From Jannaschia faecimaris (GTDB lineage Bacteria > Pseudomonadota > Alphaproteobacteria > Rhodobacterales > Rhodobacteraceae), in the NCBI RefSeq assembly GCF_900107415.1, contig NZ_FNPX01000015.1, positions 1 to 64,000 of the forward strand: a stretch of 64,000 bases of DNA, read 5' to 3'. This document shows positions 1 through 8,115 of this stretch, piece after piece. Under the pieces are notes generated by a model. That model worked only from the letters and a program-made list of their open reading frames with translations. It was not told the origin of the DNA and ran no database searches. The first letter of the stretch is position 1, and each line of letters begins with the position of its first letter. A program made the position numbers and the translations under genes.

Positions 1-99
1 CGCAAACATGTCAGAAACGGGATGCTGTCACCCGTCGACTTCGAAAACACACAGCGCAACGTGAACCAGGAAGGCGTCTAGGAAACTAGGGGCTATTCA
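1..99 (+). mobile_element. Right end of an IS3-family insertion sequence (truncated by window edge)
   Basis: The first 81 bases encode the last 26 residues of an IS3-family transposase (…NGMLSPVDFE… and a TAG stop at 79-81). The stop is followed at once by a short terminus that ends in CA at 99, the usual IS3 right-end dinucleotide. Sequence homologous to a tyrosine recombinase starts directly after position 99, so the element is inserted in that gene. The body of the IS lies to the left of the window. It is a different element from the one at 13325-14522, whose transposase ends in another sequence. The exact right boundary is inferred from the CA end and the homology switch. Confidence 0.75.
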
Positions 100-1196
100 G
101 GCCGATGTGCGACAAGCTCATCTCCGCCAGCTCGCGCGGCGCGTTTGCGACCTCGCTGGCCCAGTCGCGGAAAGTGAAGCGGAAGCCGTGGACGGTAACG
201 CCGTCCACTCCCACCCGGCGTAGAAGCATCGACATGGACATGTTGGAGAGGGGCGTATGGCGCTTCTGCCCTTCGAACACGACCTCCGACTGGAGCGCCT
301 GCAACGGCTCGAGGATCTCCAGCATCGCGTCTGTCAGCGGAACACGATTATCGTCGCCCGTCTTCATCCGTGCCGCCGGGCAGGTCTACGTCCGGGTCTC
401 GAAGCTCAGTTCTTCCCAGCGCATCCCCAAGACTTCGCCTGTTCGTGCCCCCGACAAACAGGTAAACATCAGTGCCTTGGCCGCCTTGGCATTGCGATCC
501 TGAAGATTCGCAAAAAACGCGGGTACATCCTGCCAGTGCATCGCATTGTGGTGCTTCGCCTTCGCTTTCACCTTCGGCAAGAAATGATCGTCGCGGATCG
601 CAGTCACCGGGTTCTCTCCGTCGCGGAAGCCTTTCGAACGCGCAACATCCAGAGCGGTCTTGATCCGTTGGGACAACCGCCGCGCGGTTTCATGCTTTTC
701 CGTCCAGATCGGTGACAGGCACATCAGCACCTCGGGCTGACCGATGCTGTCGACCTGCATTCGCCCGACCTTGGGAAACGCGTAGTCTCGCAGTGTATTT
801 ATCCATTGCTGGCCGTGCTTGGCGTTCTTCCAGGTCTGCATTCTGTCAATGTGGACCTGCTGGGCGATTTCTTGAAAAGTTGGGACCTCGCGCGCGGAGT
901 TGAAGCGCGGGTTCTGTCCTTGCTTGGCCATGCGGCGATATTCCAGTGCCCGGTCTCGGGCTTGCGGCAACGGTACGATGTCGGCACCGCCCAATCCAAA
1001 GTCGGTCCGAAGCGGCGCGCCCTTCGCGTTGATCTGACCCTTGACTGTCACGCGGACGATCCAGCGCCGCGCCCCGGACGGGTCAACGACCAGATAGAAC
1101 CAGTTGCCGTCCCCATGCTGACCCGGACCGAGATTTTCGACCAGCTTCCGCGTTAGCTTGCCGCCTAACGTCGTCGTATTTCGTACCCCATTTCAT
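100..1196 (-). pseudogene. Tyrosine recombinase / phage integrase, decayed
   Basis: Reverse-strand remnant of an integrase of about 400 residues. The start would be the ATG at 1194-1196 (MKWGTKYDD…). The frame is lost near 1155, because the TRKLVENLGPGQHGDGN segment reads in another frame with no start of its own. The core continues (…FQEIAQQVHIDRM…, …LSGARTGEVLGMRW…) to a stop at 386, where a second single-base frameshift occurs. The frame then resumes as …RMKTGDDNRVPLTDAML… and …VHGFRFTFRDWASE…. The protein is cut at …EMSLSH by the IS at position 99, which removes the distal HxxR/tyrosine region. The usual family motif is HGFRSTFRDWA. At least three independent lesions show that the gene is dead. 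Confidence 0.85.
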
Positions 1197-1411
1197 ACCG
1201 CACAGTGAACAGATACGAGGCATATCGAAACAAATCCAGATCGACTAAAAAATCCGGTATGAGCCATGTAAAAAGGAAAAAGGGCGGACTAGGAGATCCG
1301 GCACCACTGACGAAAAAGATAGGCTGGCGGAGAGACAGTCCGAAAGTCATTGCGAGTAAGCAGCTTAGATATATGAAATTAATAGATTTAGCCGGTTTTA
1401 GTGCTGCGTTT

Positions 1412-1435
1412 TGTGCAGCAAAATGTGCAGCAAAC
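1412..1435. repeat. Tandem 12-bp repeat TGTGCAGCAAA(A/C), possible recombinase arm sites
   Basis: Two adjacent copies of TGTGCAGCAAA lie about 220 bases upstream of the decayed integrase, in an AT-rich intergenic stretch (1197-1473) that otherwise holds no supported gene. A third copy is at 14600-14610, at the 5' end of the second recombinase remnant beside tRNA-Ser. The shared position relative to two recombinase genes suggests arm-type or attachment-related sites. That role is inference. The repeat itself is seen directly. Confidence 0.4.
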
Positions 1436-1473
1436 TGCATGTTCAACACCTCGACCTTACGGCTCTGATTTGG

Positions 1474-1944
1474 CTAAGAACTGTGGTCTCTTGTGGCGTC
1501 GAATACGGTCAGCAACGCCTCGAGATATGCAATTGAATCGTTGGTCGCGTCTTCGAGTTCCTCCGCTGCCGCTGGGGATACCGCAAGGCGTCCGTCTGCG
1601 TCCCGTGTAACCCAACCCTTGGTCTGCAACACGCTGACCTTTCGGCGGACGGTCTCCCGTGGGATCCCTGAATATTCGGAAACCGACTGGATGTTTATCG
1701 GATACTGACGATGTTCGTCACTGCCACCCTGCGTCATTTGTCGATAGGTCAGAAGCTCGGGTGTCCAGTTTTCGGGCCTGGTTCGGTCCCCGATCACGGC
1801 CAGCACGAGCAAGAGGTCGAGATCGCCATCGAACCGATCGCGTAGCTTTACGAGCAGTCGGGTGAAGCCGGCGAGATGAGTGGGCCAGATGGACTGAAAG
1901 TTGGCCCTGATGAATTCGCCCGGTTCTGTGTTCTTAGTCGGCAT
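1474..1944 (-). CDS. Winged-helix transcriptional regulator, unassigned family
   Basis: A 156-residue protein. The N-terminal half (about 1-60) is rich in hydrophobic and charged residues. The middle has a winged-helix signature: INIQSVSEYSGIPRETVRRK at roughly 93-112 reads as helix-turn-helix, followed by VSVLQTKGWVTRDADGRLAV as recognition helix plus wing. The C-terminal tail is acidic and may serve dimerisation. This arrangement resembles MarR/IclR-type or TrmB-like small regulators, but I cannot place it in a named family. It is transcribed divergently from the beta-barrel gene at 2056, with 111 bases between the starts, so it may control that operon. It sits next to decayed mobile DNA and may have been brought in with it. 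Confidence 0.7.
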   Translation of the reverse strand: MPTKNTEPGEFIRANFQSIWPTHLAGFTRLLVKLRDRFDGDLDLLLVLAVIGDRTRPENWTPELLTYRQMTQGGSDEHRQYPINIQSVSEYSGIPRETVRRKVSVLQTKGWVTRDADGRLAVSPAAAEELEDATNDSIAYLEALLTVFDATRDHSS

Positions 1945-2055
1945 GTATGCCGCCTTCCCAATAAACCTCGCCCATTTTGGGTATGTATCCTATTGATCAA
2001 CACCAAGCGCGAGTTAAGATAAATAAATTAGTGAATTTGGGGGTCGTCGCGCAAC

Positions 2056-3561
2056 ATGAACATTGACTGTGGCAAGCGGCATTTCGGTCCGCGACGAACC
2101 TCTGGCCGCAACCGCCACCTCATCAACACATGGAGCCAGGCATATAAGGCCTTCGCAGGCGCGTTGGTTGTCGCGTCCGCCGGCGCAGTCGCAGCGGAGG
2201 CGCAGGACAGCGACCCCATGCTGTTCTACGACCAGAATGGCTTGACCGTGCGCGGGCACTTGCAGTTCGGATTGAACGCCGTTGCCGAGCGCAATCTGTT
2301 TTGGGACCTAGCTGCGACGACCGCTCCTGGCAGCGGGTTCGACCCCGATACCAACTGGCTGGAAGGGTACATCAAGCCCGGCGTCAGTTTTGAGTATCAA
2401 CTCGACACCGGCGCGGTTTTCTACGGCAAACTTTCCGCGGTGTCCTCCTACACCTGGGGTACGGACGCGTTCGACACGGGCGACACCGGAGCCACCACGC
2501 TCGAAGAGGCCTATCTCGCGATCCGGGGCGATCTGGGGACAGGCCTGTCGTATGACCTGTCGCTGGGGCCGCGTGAACTAACGCTCGGCACAGGCATGCT
2601 GATTGCGAACGGCGCTACCAGCGGGTTCGAGCGGGGTGCATTGAAGTTCGGCCCCCGCAAGGCATGGGAGATGGCTGTAATCGGGCGTCTTTCCTTCGGC
2701 AACGTGACCGGGACCGCATTCTATCTCGACCCGAACGAACTGCCCTCCACGGACGGGAACAACGAACTCGCCGGGTTCGATCTGCGGTTCGATGACCCCG
2801 CGGGCGGCTTTTTGGGCGCGACATTCGTGAACGTGCTGAATTCGGACTCGCCATATCCGCAAGCCGCCCCGGGCGGGGTCGGAGCTCCGAGCGTGACGCC
2901 CGGCGCGCGCGAGGACACGAAAACGCTCGGTCTTTACGCCAAGACCAGCCCGTTCAGCGGTGCTTTGGAGAACTGGACCTTTACCGGCGATTTCGCCTAC
3001 CAGTGGAACGACAGGATCGACCTCGAAGCCTGGGCGGGTCGCGTGACGGCCGGATACACTTTCGCCAGCCTGCCCTGGTCGCCAAACCTGACCCTGGGAT
3101 ATCAGACCTTTTCCGGCGACGATCCGGACACGGCAAAGCTCGAGCGTTTCGATCCCCTCTACTATCAAGGCAGCCCAAGCGCCTGGGCCACCGGATCGAA
3201 ATCCGCCTCGACCTTCATCAATTCCAACGTGAACGCCTTGACGCTCGCGCTTCGGGTTCAGCCGACGCGGCAAGACACGTGGACCCTGCGCTACGCGCAT
3301 ATCAGGGCAAACGAGTTGAACAGCCCTGTCCAATTCGGCCAGGCAACGCGGGTCGATGTGAATGGGAACGTGGTTTCGGGTGTCACGGACGCACACCTGG
3401 CCGACGATCTGTTCTTCGAATACAGCCGCATCATCAATCGCAATACGTTCCTGACGGCAGGTGTCTCGGTGTCCTTTCCCGGGGCCGGGCTCGACAACGT
3501 CGTCGGCGGGAGCGCAGACCCATGGACAGGAGGCTTCGTGAATGTCGTCGTCAACTTCTAA
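2056..3561 (+). CDS. Alginate-export-like outer-membrane beta-barrel protein
   Basis: A 501-residue protein, first gene of a forward run to 6805. Residues about 28-48 form a signal peptide ending in AAEAQ. The ~25 residues before it are basic and may mean the true start is further in, but no better start is evident. The mature part has the alternating pattern of a barrel (GHLQFGLNAVAERN, SYDLSLGPRELTLGTG, TLRYAHIRANELNS) and ends in VNVVVNF with terminal Phe, the usual outer-membrane assembly signal. Content and length resemble the alginate-export (AlgE-type) porin family (PF13372). The substrate cannot be read from sequence. Its last 20 bases overlap the start of the serine hydrolase at 3542, which indicates co-expression. 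Confidence 0.7.
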   Translation: MNIDCGKRHFGPRRTSGRNRHLINTWSQAYKAFAGALVVASAGAVAAEAQDSDPMLFYDQNGLTVRGHLQFGLNAVAERNLFWDLAATTAPGSGFDPDTNWLEGYIKPGVSFEYQLDTGAVFYGKLSAVSSYTWGTDAFDTGDTGATTLEEAYLAIRGDLGTGLSYDLSLGPRELTLGTGMLIANGATSGFERGALKFGPRKAWEMAVIGRLSFGNVTGTAFYLDPNELPSTDGNNELAGFDLRFDDPAGGFLGATFVNVLNSDSPYPQAAPGGVGAPSVTPGAREDTKTLGLYAKTSPFSGALENWTFTGDFAYQWNDRIDLEAWAGRVTAGYTFASLPWSPNLTLGYQTFSGDDPDTAKLERFDPLYYQGSPSAWATGSKSASTFINSNVNALTLALRVQPTRQDTWTLRYAHIRANELNSPVQFGQATRVDVNGNVVSGVTDAHLADDLFFEYSRIINRNTFLTAGVSVSFPGAGLDNVVGGSADPWTGGFVNVVVNF

Positions 3562-4885
3562 ACTCATCGCAACGGTCGCGGGGGTTGTCATGTCACTCGG
3601 CGCAGCAACCGGCGCTGAGGCGCAATCGGTGCCTTTGTCGGCCGAAGAGTCCGACCCAAATGTCATGGGCTGGATGCAGGGGTTCCCGCCCCCCGAGGAC
3701 AAGCTGATCACCCAGCCAGACAGCAATTATTTCAGCTTCCCCAAGTTGCGCTGGTCGGTCTGCCACTTGCGGGAATTTCTGCCCACCGAGGAGATCAGCA
3801 GCGGCCTCGGGGCGCCGACGCCGCTCAGCTACCCGTCACCTGCGGAGTTCGCCGACCTGCGGTCGGAAATAGATGCGCTGACGTTCATGCCGATGAACGG
3901 CACCGAGCCGATGACGTGGGAGCGGTCGCTCTACGAGAACTACACCGACGGCATGCTGATCCTGCACCGCGGTGAGGTCGTCTACGAACGCTATTTCGGC
4001 TGCCTCGAAGAAGACGGCAAGCACGCCATCATGTCGATGACCAAGTCGATCACCGGGCTGCTGGGCGAGATCCTCGTGGCCGAGGGCGTTTTGGACGACA
4101 CCCTTCTCGTGCGCGACGTGATCCCCGAGATCGGCGACAGTGCCTTTGCCACCGCAACGGTGCGTGAGGTCATGGATATGACTACGGGTGTCCAGTATTC
4201 CGAGGATTACTCGAATCCGAACGCCGACATCTGGCTATATTCCGCCGCCGCAAGCCCACTGCCGAAGCCCGAGGGCTACGACGGGCCAAACGGCTACTGG
4301 GAGTACCTCCAACAGGTGCCGCCCGATGGCGAGCATGGGGCGGAGTTCCATTACAAGACCATCAACTCAGACATGCTTGGCTGGATGATTTCGCGTGTCA
4401 CCGGAAAGGCCGTGACCGATCTGGCCTCCGAGCGGCTCTGGAGCCGGATGGGTGCCGAGCAGGATGCCTACCAGACGGTCGACGGCAAGGGCGTGCCTTT
4501 CGCGGGTGGCGGCGTCACCGCGGGTTTGCGCGATCTTGGGCGGCTGGGGCAGCTCTTGCTGGATGGCGGTGTCGCGGCCGATGGCACGCGCCTGTTTCCT
4601 GCGGAGGTCGTCGAGACGATCGCGGCCGGTGGCGACCAGAGTAAGTTCGGTGGGTTCCCCACCATCCCGAACGGCAGCTACACCAGCCAGTTTTGGGTCT
4701 TCCACAACGACAACAGTGCCTATGCGGCGCGGGGTGTGCACGGCCAGACGATCTATGTAGACCCCACGGCAGAGATGGTGCTGGTCCGGCTGGCATCGTT
4801 CCCGCGGGCTCAGAACGGCTTCATCGACCCCACCTCGTTGCCCGCTTACCAGGCTGTCGCAGACTACCTGATGACACGCGACTGA
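3542..4885 (+). CDS. Secreted serine hydrolase, beta-lactamase/EstB-like family
   Basis: A 447-residue protein with a signal peptide at residues 1-27 (…GAATGAEAQ), so the enzyme is periplasmic or exported. The SxxK catalytic motif is SMTK at 165-168. A later HYKTINSDMLGW segment fits the second active-site region and HGQTIYVDP fits the third. The family (PF00144) includes class C beta-lactamases, esterases and 6-aminohexanoate-dimer hydrolase. The YFGCLEEDGKHAIMSMTKS context is closest to the dimer-hydrolase/esterase side, so I would not call it a resistance enzyme. The start is supported by GGAGG eight bases upstream, inside the end of the barrel gene. The stop overlaps the next ATG by one base (TGATG). 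Confidence 0.82.
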   Translation: MSSSTSKLIATVAGVVMSLGAATGAEAQSVPLSAEESDPNVMGWMQGFPPPEDKLITQPDSNYFSFPKLRWSVCHLREFLPTEEISSGLGAPTPLSYPSPAEFADLRSEIDALTFMPMNGTEPMTWERSLYENYTDGMLILHRGEVVYERYFGCLEEDGKHAIMSMTKSITGLLGEILVAEGVLDDTLLVRDVIPEIGDSAFATATVREVMDMTTGVQYSEDYSNPNADIWLYSAAASPLPKPEGYDGPNGYWEYLQQVPPDGEHGAEFHYKTINSDMLGWMISRVTGKAVTDLASERLWSRMGAEQDAYQTVDGKGVPFAGGGVTAGLRDLGRLGQLLLDGGVAADGTRLFPAEVVETIAAGGDQSKFGGFPTIPNGSYTSQFWVFHNDNSAYAARGVHGQTIYVDPTAEMVLVRLASFPRAQNGFIDPTSLPAYQAVADYLMTRD

Positions 4886-6219
4886 TGACAGGCACTGCAA
4901 GCGAAACACCACATAAGTCTGCTGCCTGGTATACGTCTGCTGCCTGGTGTTTCGTCATGGTCTTGTTCGTCCTATGTGGTTTCTCCGGCCCGGCGCTTTC
5001 CCAGGACGCCGGAGGCGGAGACACGGACGCCGCCATCCCGGTCGAGCTAGTTGCGCCCGGCATCTCGACCGACGAACTCGCCTACCGTCTTATCCCGCTG
5101 ACCAAGAGCGAACTGGACCCGTTGTCGACCGCTTGGCTGGGAATCGTCCGCGACAAGACGGCAGAGATTTCCGAAAGCCAAGTTGCTCTGCTGAATGATC
5201 CGTCGCAAGCGACCGACGCATCCTATCAGGCACTTGCACGAATGGTCGAAGAACGTGCGGCGCTATTCGAGCGGTTCTCCATGGTCGTGGACGCGTTCGA
5301 AAGCAAAGGCGGAGACGAAGCGCTGGTTGCCGATCTGCGCGCTTATCGGGACTCCGTTATCTTCAACGAGACCATTCTTGCGAGTCCCAGAGCCATTGCG
5401 CTGGCCTTTCTGTCCTGGCTCACGAGGTCCGACGGCGGCGTGGCGATCGCAATGGACATTGGCGTGGTAATCCTGGCCTTTGTCGCCCTTCTGATCGTCT
5501 CGCGATCCGCGCGCGGGCTGGCGCGGCGCTGGATCGGACGTGTACCCAACATCTCCAAGCTACTTGAGGCATTTCTCGTGGCAGCCGTCTTCTGGCTGGT
5601 GATCGCCGTAGGTCTGCTGTTCGTCCTGGCGGCGCTGGGCGTCAACGTTACGCCTCTATTCGCGATGATCGGTGGTGCGTCCTTCATCCTTGCATTTGCC
5701 TTTCAGGATACGCTGGGCAACCTCGCAAGCGGGCTGATGATCATGATCAACCGGCCGTTTGATGAGGGAGACTACGTCCTCGTTGGGGGCGTAGGTGGTT
5801 CGGTTAAATCCGTTAGCATCGTCGCAACGACGGTCATCACGCCAGACAACCAGGTCATTGTCATCCCGAACAAGAACGTGTGGGGCAATGTCATCACCAA
5901 TGTTACCGCCAGCGATACCCGGCGTGTCGATCTGGTCTTTGGCATCTCGTATGATGATTCGATCCCCGATGCGCTCCGCGTCATAGAGGAAACCGTCCGG
6001 TCACACCCTTTGGTTCTGCGCGATCCCGAACCGACCATTCGGGTCCATGAGTTGGCGGAGAGTTCTGTTAACTTCATCTGCCGTCCATGGACGAAAACCT
6101 CGGACTACTGGACAGTCTATTGGGATTTAACGCACCGCATGAAAGAGGCGCTGACAGAAGCGGGTCTCTCCATCCCATATCCACAGCGGGACGTACATAT
6201 CAGGACCGGAGAGGTATGA
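4885..6219 (+). CDS. Small-conductance mechanosensitive channel (MscS family)
   Basis: A 444-residue channel. The start at 4885 overlaps the previous stop as TGATG. Residues about 12-35 form a signal or first membrane helix and are followed by a soluble periplasmic segment of about 140 residues. Membrane helices follow from about 185. The pore-lining helix contains GGASFILAFAFQDTLGNLAS and is followed by NRPFDEGDYV and the beta domain (…TVITPDNQVIVIPNKN…), all classic MscS features. The C-terminal alpha/beta cage ends …IPYPQRDVHIRTGEV. The role is release of solutes on hypo-osmotic shock. Translational coupling to a secreted hydrolase is unusual for MscS. The stop overlaps a 31-codon ORF by four bases. 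Confidence 0.9.
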   Translation: MTGTASETPHKSAAWYTSAAWCFVMVLFVLCGFSGPALSQDAGGGDTDAAIPVELVAPGISTDELAYRLIPLTKSELDPLSTAWLGIVRDKTAEISESQVALLNDPSQATDASYQALARMVEERAALFERFSMVVDAFESKGGDEALVADLRAYRDSVIFNETILASPRAIALAFLSWLTRSDGGVAIAMDIGVVILAFVALLIVSRSARGLARRWIGRVPNISKLLEAFLVAAVFWLVIAVGLLFVLAALGVNVTPLFAMIGGASFILAFAFQDTLGNLASGLMIMINRPFDEGDYVLVGGVGGSVKSVSIVATTVITPDNQVIVIPNKNVWGNVITNVTASDTRRVDLVFGISYDDSIPDALRVIEETVRSHPLVLRDPEPTIRVHELAESSVNFICRPWTKTSDYWTVYWDLTHRMKEALTEAGLSIPYPQRDVHIRTGEV

Positions 6220-6311
6220 CCGATAGCGCTCGCAGAGGCAGTATCCCAAGCTTTAAAGACCATGCGAAACGTGCTCCGAAAGAGGATGGGCGAGTGGAGC
6301 GCGGAACATGA
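6216..6311 (+). CDS. Candidate 31-residue microprotein, translationally coupled on both sides
   Basis: A short reading frame (MTDSARRGSIPSFKDHAKRA…, 31 residues). Its ATG overlaps the MscS stop as ATGA at 6216-6219, and its own stop overlaps the next gene's ATG as ATGA at 6308-6311. A GGAGAGG element lies just before its start. The product is highly basic and hydrophilic with no signal or membrane helix. I recognise no homologue. It may be a real microprotein, or it may only carry ribosomes from the channel gene to the membrane protein gene. The double ATGA junction is the main evidence. Confidence 0.5.
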   Translation: MTDSARRGSIPSFKDHAKRAPKEDGRVERGT

Positions 6312-6805
6312 GCGACGGCACGGCTGACGGCTGGCAGAGCTTGGACAAGGCTGCTTTCGGCATCATCTACGGCTCGATCATGGTGCTGAGTATCTTGCTT
6401 GCACAGGGCGGCCACCCGGCACCGCCGCTGGAGACGGCCGTGGTCTTGTTCGGTTCGGTGCTGGCGATCACGCTCGCGAAGGCCTTTGCCGAGTTTCTGG
6501 GTCATGCGCTGGAGGCGCGGAAACGCATGACCCGGTACAGCTGGCGGGCGGCGTGGCACCACAGCACACCGACGCTGGCGGTTGCCAATGTGCCCACGGC
6601 GCTTTTTCTGGTGGCTTGGATGGGCTGGTTCGCGCCGCAGACCGCGCTTATTGTGTCGCAGGTGTTATGCGTGGCTCTGTTGGCCTTGCTCGGTGCGCGG
6701 GCGGGCTGGGTGCTGGATCACCGCGCCATCCCGGCAATCCTTGGTGCGCTTTTCGTCGGCGGCGTCGGTTTGCTTCTGTCGATTGTGAAATACGTCATCC
6801 ACTGA
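6308..6805 (+). CDS. Small integral membrane protein of unknown function
   Basis: A 165-residue protein with about four hydrophobic helices (roughly 17-35, 43-62, 92-110, 112-160). A charged stretch HALEARKRMTRYSWRAAWHH lies between the second and third. The start ATG overlaps the preceding 31-codon ORF and has GGAA just upstream. I recognise no family. It is the last gene of the forward run that starts at 2056. Downstream it is convergent with the broken hydrolase ending at 6817, only 11 bases away. Confidence 0.65.
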   Translation: MSDGTADGWQSLDKAAFGIIYGSIMVLSILLAQGGHPAPPLETAVVLFGSVLAITLAKAFAEFLGHALEARKRMTRYSWRAAWHHSTPTLAVANVPTALFLVAWMGWFAPQTALIVSQVLCVALLALLGARAGWVLDHRAIPAILGALFVGGVGLLLSIVKYVIH

Positions 6806-6816
6806 TCTAGACGTTC

Positions 6817-7874
6817 TCAATCGCTCTCTGGTGATCGGAGGTGCCACAGATTCGAGCCTTGCGCCACAAGGCCGGAACGCATCGAAGTCCGCCTGCCCTC
6901 GTTCAGAAGCTGGCGCAGGTCGTAGCCGACCGTGGGGCTGTAGATATGGTAAAGGTGCCCGGTAGGACCTTCACTCGGCAGGTCGCTCAGGTCGATCACC
7001 TCGACACTGGTGAATCCGGACACGTCGTTGCCGGCCTCGCGAAGCCTCGGATAGCCATGGAGTTGCGCAGAGAGCGCCAGCGGCCTGTCCCCGGTCGTCA
7101 CGTAGACGGTCATGCTTTCCGCGACGGGCACAATACGGGGCAGGAAGCGCTCGAAGATCCCGAAATCCATGTCCGGCACCAGCAGAACGACATGGCCCAG
7201 CCGGATCTATGGATGCCGGTTCGCCACTTCGGCCAAGGCCAGCACGACACCGCGCGCGCCCAGGCTGTGCCCGATGACATCGACGGTCCCGGGCCCGAAG
7301 CGCCGTTCCAATTCAATGATGGTGTCTGCGATGTCGGGCAGGCTCCAGTAGAGATCGGCCTCGTCATGGGTGTAGTAGGCCGCAGCACCATCAGTTGGCC
7401 AACTAAACCACAAGAACCGTCCGATTAGGTTTGCATTCTGCTGCACAAGTGCCGCCCGGCGACACCCTTTTCGAAGCCGATGTAGCAGCCATGCACGTAG
7501 AGTGCCGAACCCCGCGCGCCGGCTGTTTCTTCGAGCCCATCCAGAAGCGCGGTCGGATTGATCTCCCGCACGCTTTCCACTCGGAGAAGCTCCTCGCGCA
7601 AGAAATTCGGCGCGACATCCGCCAGCGGCGCGAGAACGCCAAGATCAACTTCTCCGACATTGCAGACTCCTGCCTTCAGTTCGCTCCGCTCGCCGCCATA
7701 GAACTCTGCTGGTGCCTCGGAACCTGTCCTGTTGCGCAGCTTGAAATACGAAAACTCCAAGGTTTCAATCTCCGTCTGGGCCGCCGACCGCACGGGCGTC
7801 ATGCAAACCGGAACGCTCGCCAAAAGGACCATGCCCGTGACCCGGGCAAACTGGAAAACGACGGATTTCATCAT
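6817..7874 (-). pseudogene. DUF900-type alpha/beta hydrolase, broken
   Basis: Reverse-strand remnant. The 5' part (from 7874) encodes a signal-like N-terminus and runs to SALYVHGCYIGFEKG. The frame is then lost near 7465 and the real continuation (RRAALVQQNANLIGRFLWFSWPTDG) reads in the next frame. A nonsense TAG follows at 7207-7209 after EVANRHP, and homology resumes in the same frame as IRLGHVVLLVPDMDF to the stop at 6817. The nucleophile elbow GHSLGAR is preserved. The order HG…FSWP…GHSLGAR…PDMDF is that of the DUF900 hydrolases (PF05990). One frameshift plus one stop mean no functional enzyme is expected. Confidence 0.8.
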
Positions 7875-8115
7875 GAATTCATAGACGTAGCATGGCTGGC
7901 AGGTTGAGGATAATGTTATAATACTTAAGCGCTTTCGGGCCAGATGGCACGAGGACCAAAAAAATCTGTACGATCATTGTATCAATATGCCCGCGCCGCA
8001 GCGAGAAGACTAAGGGCCCGCGGCGACGCTTCCCGTTTAGCCCCGTGGTGCCTAGAAAGGACTCGCAAAGAAGGTCGACAGCAGGGCCTTTTGCATGCGC
8101 GGAAAAGGGGGACCA

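Noticed and set aside
1165-1449. Reverse-strand frame of 94 codons between the integrase and the regulator
   Set aside because: It has hydrophobic stretches but no ribosome site or homology, and lies in AT-rich DNA with repeats. I could not support it as a gene.
2578-3726. Reverse-strand frame of about 380 codons opposite the beta-barrel gene
   Set aside because: The forward gene has a signal peptide, barrel pattern and terminal Phe. The reverse translation has none of these.
3542-4885. Antibiotic-resistance beta-lactamase
   Set aside because: The SxxK fold is shared by esterases and amide hydrolases. Sequence context and operon partners do not point to beta-lactam resistance.
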